From Halonatronomonas sp051745425 (GTDB taxonomy: Bacteria; Bacillota; Halanaerobiia; Halanaerobiales; Halarsenatibacteraceae), in NCBI GenBank assembly GCA_051745425.1, contig JBNJEB010000062.1:1-8311 (forward strand): a DNA stretch of 8,311 nt, read 5' to 3'. Positions 5,448 to 8,311 of the stretch are shown piece by piece. Both the position numbers and the translations under genes were made by a program. The stretch's first letter is position 1; the number at the start of each line of letters is the position of its first letter. The notes beneath the pieces were generated by a model. That model made no database searches. It had not been told where the DNA came from and saw only the letters and a program-made list of their open reading frames with translations.

Positions 5448-6230
5448 TTAATTAATTGCTTCTTTTATTGATTTCACAAAATTCCCTGCATTATTTAGCA
5501 TCTCTTCTTCTGTATTTCCAGATTGAATTGCTTTTATCAAAGCACTGCCAATAATTATGCCATCAGAATACCTTGCTGCCCTTTTTGCTTTAGCCTGGTT
5601 GTCTATGCCAAAACCAAGACCAATAGGAAGATTTTTTGTATATTTCCTAACCTTATTTAAGTAACTTTCAAGCAAAGGATTTTCCTTATTTTTTTCACCT
5701 GTTATACCAATGTGGGCAACTGCATAAAGAAATCCTGAAGAAAATTTTACTATCTTTTTAATTCTATCTTCAGAGGTATTTGGCGTTACCAGAAAAATTT
5801 GATTAATAGATTTTTGTTTTAGGTAGTATGTCAGTTCACCTTTTTCATCAAAGGGGAGATCAGGTATAATAATACCAGAGATACCTGCCTGATTAATATC
5901 ATTAACAAATCTTTTTTCACCATAATTTAAAATAGAATTATAATATCCCATTAATATAATCGGGACTTTGATATTATCATTAATTTTTGCTAGTTTTTCT
6001 ATTAAAATTTTCAATGAAACTCCACTTTTCAATGCCCTCTGCGAAGCCGCCTGAATTGTAGGTCCATCTGCAAGTGGATCAGAAAAAGGAATACCTATTT
6101 CAATTATATCTACCCCTTCATTCTGAAGTTTATAGATCATCTTTTCTGTCATATTAAGATTAGGGTCACCACCACTTATATAAGTAATTAAAGGTTTTTT
6201 CTGATTAAATGCATCTTTTATTTTACCCAT
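5448..6230 (-). CDS. trpA: Tryptophan synthase alpha chain
   Basis: Cleaves indole-3-glycerol phosphate to indole and glyceraldehyde 3-phosphate; indole passes through the tunnel to the beta chain in the alpha2-beta2 complex. It is a single TIM barrel of 260 residues, the usual length. Catalytic Glu44 and Asp55 are in the blocks EIGIPFSDPLADGP (44-57). Other family positions are YISGGDP (17-23), MGYYN (94-98), IIPDLP (121-126), GITG (175-178, loop 6) and the phosphate-binding GFGI (206-209) and IGSA (227-230). Before GITG the protein has VAH where the family more often has VSR or VSL. The start ATG overlaps the trpB stop by 8 nt, with GGGAGG in the end of trpB serving as its ribosome binding site. 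It is the last trp gene here. Confidence 0.97.
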   Translation of the reverse strand: MGKIKDAFNQKKPLITYISGGDPNLNMTEKMIYKLQNEGVDIIEIGIPFSDPLADGPTIQAASQRALKSGVSLKILIEKLAKINDNIKVPIILMGYYNSILNYGEKRFVNDINQAGISGIIIPDLPFDEKGELTYYLKQKSINQIFLVTPNTSEDRIKKIVKFSSGFLYAVAHIGITGEKNKENPLLESYLNKVRKYTKNLPIGLGFGIDNQAKAKRAARYSDGIIIGSALIKAIQSGNTEEEMLNNAGNFVKSIKEAIN

Positions 6231-7407
6231 TACTTTCAGCCTCCCTGATCATTTTAAAGTTATTAATATCTTTATCACCTCTACCTGAAAGATTAACAAT
6301 TATTGTCTGATTATGGTTGAGCTTAGGAGCCAGTTTTTCAAGATAAGCCAAAGCATGAGAACTTTCTAAAGCAGGTATAATCCCTTCTTTTTCTGATAAT
6401 AACCTAAAAGCTTCGATTGCCTGTTTATCATTTATATATTGATAATTTACTCGCTCAGTTGCTTTTAAATGACTGTGCTCTGGCCCAACACCTGGATAAT
6501 CCAGTCCAGCTGAAATTGAGTAAGCAGGTATAACCTGACCATCCTGATCCTGGAGAAGATATGATTTGCTACCATGGAGAACTCCAACTCTTCCCCTGGA
6601 TAAAGTAGCCGCATGCCTATCTGAATTGACTCCCTTACCAGCAGCCTCCACTCCTATCATTTTAACATTATCGTCCTTTAAAAAGGGATAAAAGATACCT
6701 ATTGCATTACTGCCGCCGCCTACACAGGCCAGTATATAATCAGGCAGGCTACCTTGCTGTTCAAATATCTGTTTTTTAGTTTCTTCTCCAATGATTTTCT
6801 GAAAATCTCTGACTATTTCAGGATAAGGGTGTGGCCCGACTACCGAACCAATTATGTAATGAGTCGTCTCTACATTGCCAACCCAATCTCTAATTGCCTG
6901 ATTGGTGGCATCCTTCAATGTTTTACTCCCTGTATTGACTGGGATCACTTCTGCGCCAAGCATCTCCATTTTATATACATTTAATGACTGACGTTCTATA
7001 TCTTCAGCTCCCATATAGATCTGGCATTCTAAATCAAACCTGGCCGCTACAGTTGCTGTAGCGACACCATGTTGGCCTGCACCTGTCTCAGCTATGATTC
7101 TGTTCTTTCCCATCTTTTTAGCCAGTAATATCTGACCAAGAGTATTATTAATTTTATGAGCACCTGTATGATTTAAATCCTCTCTCTTTAAATATATTTT
7201 AGGGCCCTGGTAATATTCTGTTAATTTTTCAGCAAAGTATAATGGAGTAGGTCTACCACTATAATTTGAGAGTAATGATTTGAACTTATTAATGAAATTC
7301 TTATCATCTTTGAGAAATTGATAGGTTTCATTAAGTTCATCAAGTGCTGGTATTAATGTTTCAGGAACATAGCGACCACCATAATCCGAGAAATATTTTG
7401 GCGACAT
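6223..7407 (-). CDS. trpB: Tryptophan synthase beta chain (TrpB1 type)
   Basis: PLP-dependent enzyme that joins indole with L-serine to give L-tryptophan. The 394-residue length matches the common TrpB1 form. The PLP lysine is Lys85 in HTGAHKINN. Catalytic Glu107 lies in AETGAGQHG, the phosphate-binding glycine loop is GGGSN (230-234), Asp303 is in GLDYPGVGPEH, and Ser374 in NLSGRGDKD contacts the pyridine nitrogen. All key residues are present. The start ATG shares one base with the trpF stop (TAATG), and GAGGAG within the end of trpF serves as ribosome binding site. Direct linkage to trpA fits the two-subunit complex. Confidence 0.98.
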   Translation of the reverse strand: MSPKYFSDYGGRYVPETLIPALDELNETYQFLKDDKNFINKFKSLLSNYSGRPTPLYFAEKLTEYYQGPKIYLKREDLNHTGAHKINNTLGQILLAKKMGKNRIIAETGAGQHGVATATVAARFDLECQIYMGAEDIERQSLNVYKMEMLGAEVIPVNTGSKTLKDATNQAIRDWVGNVETTHYIIGSVVGPHPYPEIVRDFQKIIGEETKKQIFEQQGSLPDYILACVGGGSNAIGIFYPFLKDDNVKMIGVEAAGKGVNSDRHAATLSRGRVGVLHGSKSYLLQDQDGQVIPAYSISAGLDYPGVGPEHSHLKATERVNYQYINDKQAIEAFRLLSEKEGIIPALESSHALAYLEKLAPKLNHNQTIIVNLSGRGDKDINNFKMIREAESNG

Positions 7408-8072
7408 TATTTTAACTCCTCTCTTGTTAAATCGTCATTTAAACTATTATTATAATTATTAATTTTTTCTACAGACCTCTTCATTAATAAATAATTTTTC
7501 TTGCCTGGTGATATTTCTAACTGACTGTTCAAATCTACTGCCGCAGGTTTTAATTTCTTAAGAGCTTCTTCAATATTTTCTGGCCCCAGTCCACCGGCCA
7601 ATATAAAGTCTAAACCAATAACTCTTTTGTTAAGTAATGACCAGTCAAAACTCTTGCCTGTGCCCCCTGTCTTAAATCCTATTTTGGTATCAAAGAGAAA
7701 ATTATCTGCATAGTCCTGATATTTATCAACTTTTTTTAAATCTAGTTCATCAGCAATAGGTATTGCTTTAATAGTTTTCAAAGGAATATTTTTAATCATC
7801 TCTGGTGCTTCACTGCCATGGAACTGAATATGAGTAAATAACCTACTTGAGATAATTTCATCCAGTTCATGTATTTCTGGATTAACTACAACTGCCACCC
7901 TATCAATAAATGGGGGTATTTCAGTTATAAATTTTTCAGCCTGGTATAAATCAATCTCTCTTGGACTTTTAGCCAGGATAAACCCTAAAGAATCAACATT
8001 CAATTTAATAGCTGCAAATATATCCTCTCTATTAGTCATACCACAGATCTTGACTTTAGTTTTCAAATTCAT
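7407..8072 (-). CDS. trpF: Phosphoribosylanthranilate isomerase
   Basis: Carries out the Amadori rearrangement of N-(5-phosphoribosyl)anthranilate to the carboxyphenylamino deoxyribulose phosphate used by TrpC. It is a stand-alone TIM barrel of 221 residues, a little longer than typical because of a polar, Asn-rich tail after about residue 200. The general base is Cys10 in VKICGMT, and the general acid is Asp128 in FLFDTK, followed by the GGTGKSFDW block (136-144). LGFILAKSPREI (29-40), QFHGSE (83-88) and LAGGL (158-162) are family positions, and LNSQLE with SPGKKN (181-193) stands for the phosphate-binding end. The start ATG overlaps the trpC stop (ATGA) with AAAGGAGAG ahead. It overlaps trpB by one base, so the operon is tightly coupled. 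Confidence 0.96.
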   Translation of the reverse strand: MNLKTKVKICGMTNREDIFAAIKLNVDSLGFILAKSPREIDLYQAEKFITEIPPFIDRVAVVVNPEIHELDEIISSRLFTHIQFHGSEAPEMIKNIPLKTIKAIPIADELDLKKVDKYQDYADNFLFDTKIGFKTGGTGKSFDWSLLNKRVIGLDFILAGGLGPENIEEALKKLKPAAVDLNSQLEISPGKKNYLLMKRSVEKINNYNNSLNDDLTREELK

Positions 8073-8311
8073 TTTAACTCTCCTTTAAATAAACCAAGTT
8101 CCTTAATCTTAGTAATAGGATCATCAGCTCTCATTAATGTCTCGCCTATAAGAACACCATCTATATTAATATTCCTCATATATTCAATGTCTGATTTAAT
8201 TTTTATTCCACTTTCAGCTATAATAAAATAATCATTTCTCCGGTTAGTTGATTTAAGCTGTTTAATTAAATTTTCTGTCGTCTGAAGATCAACCTGAAAT
8301 GTATTAAGGTC
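8069..8311 (-). CDS. trpC: Indole-3-glycerol phosphate synthase, C-terminal part (gene runs off the window)
   Basis: Only the last 80 residues are present; the frame is open to the window edge at 8311. This enzyme closes the ring to form indole-3-glycerol phosphate, the substrate of TrpA. The part seen contains DLNTFQVDLQTTE at its start (family: NNRDL-T--VDL--T), then IAESGIK and GVLIGETLMRADDP, all standard for the second half of this TIM barrel. The first half, with the catalytic lysines, lies outside the window. The TGA stop overlaps the trpF ATG as ATGA. Upstream trp genes and any leader control such as a T-box or attenuator would lie beyond 8311 and cannot be judged. Confidence 0.95.
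   Translation of the reverse strand, partial: DLNTFQVDLQTTENLIKQLKSTNRRNDYFIIAESGIKIKSDIEYMRNINIDGVLIGETLMRADDPITKIKELGLFKGELK

Noticed and set aside
6754..6984. Plus-strand frame opposite trpB
   Set aside because: Antisense to an intact, highly conserved enzyme gene.
1..8311. CRISPR array, tRNA, rRNA, transposase or phage genes
   Set aside because: No regularly spaced repeats, no tRNA-like cloverleaf noticed, and no mobile-element coding sequence recognised on either strand.

Overview
The window is AT-rich and every gene I can support lies on the minus strand, so transcription runs from high to low coordinates. The likely source is a halophilic, fermentative, two-membrane Firmicute of the Halanaerobiales type. 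This is inferred from three things: low GC with strong GGAGG-type ribosome binding sites; an exported binding protein that is very acidic (about 99 Asp+Glu against 35 Lys+Arg in the mature part) beside cytoplasmic enzymes that are not (TrpA 27 against 34); and a solute-binding protein with a signal peptide but no lipobox cysteine. No rRNA or marker gene is present to confirm this.

Layout in transcription order. (1) 8311-5448: the 3' part of a tryptophan operon, trpC (C-terminal 80 residues only), trpF, trpB, trpA, all joined by overlapping stop/start codons. Together they turn phosphoribosylanthranilate into tryptophan. (2) 5447-5140: a gene-poor spacer with a short GC-rich REP-like patch, possible decayed coding sequence on the plus strand, and a good minus-strand promoter. 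(3) 5099-4383: a six-segment membrane protein of unknown function. Its reading frame, promoter and ribosome binding site all point to a start near 5100, where only ATT or ATC is available. It ends at a clear intrinsic terminator. (4) 4299-3622: an archaeal-type triosephosphate isomerase (PF00121) with its own extended -10 promoter and an unusual catalytic loop. (5) 3575-28: a near-consensus promoter followed by an oligopeptide-type ABC importer operon in the order permease B, permease C, binding protein. No ATPase genes are in the window; they may follow below position 1 or lie elsewhere.

The trp genes form one pathway module and the importer another. The membrane protein and the isomerase are single-gene transcription units between them, and nothing in the sequence ties them to either module. 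There is no CRISPR array, tRNA, rRNA, intact insertion sequence or recognisable defence system. The points most worth checking are the non-AUG start, the histidine-rich membrane protein family, and the isomerase with a changed loop 6.
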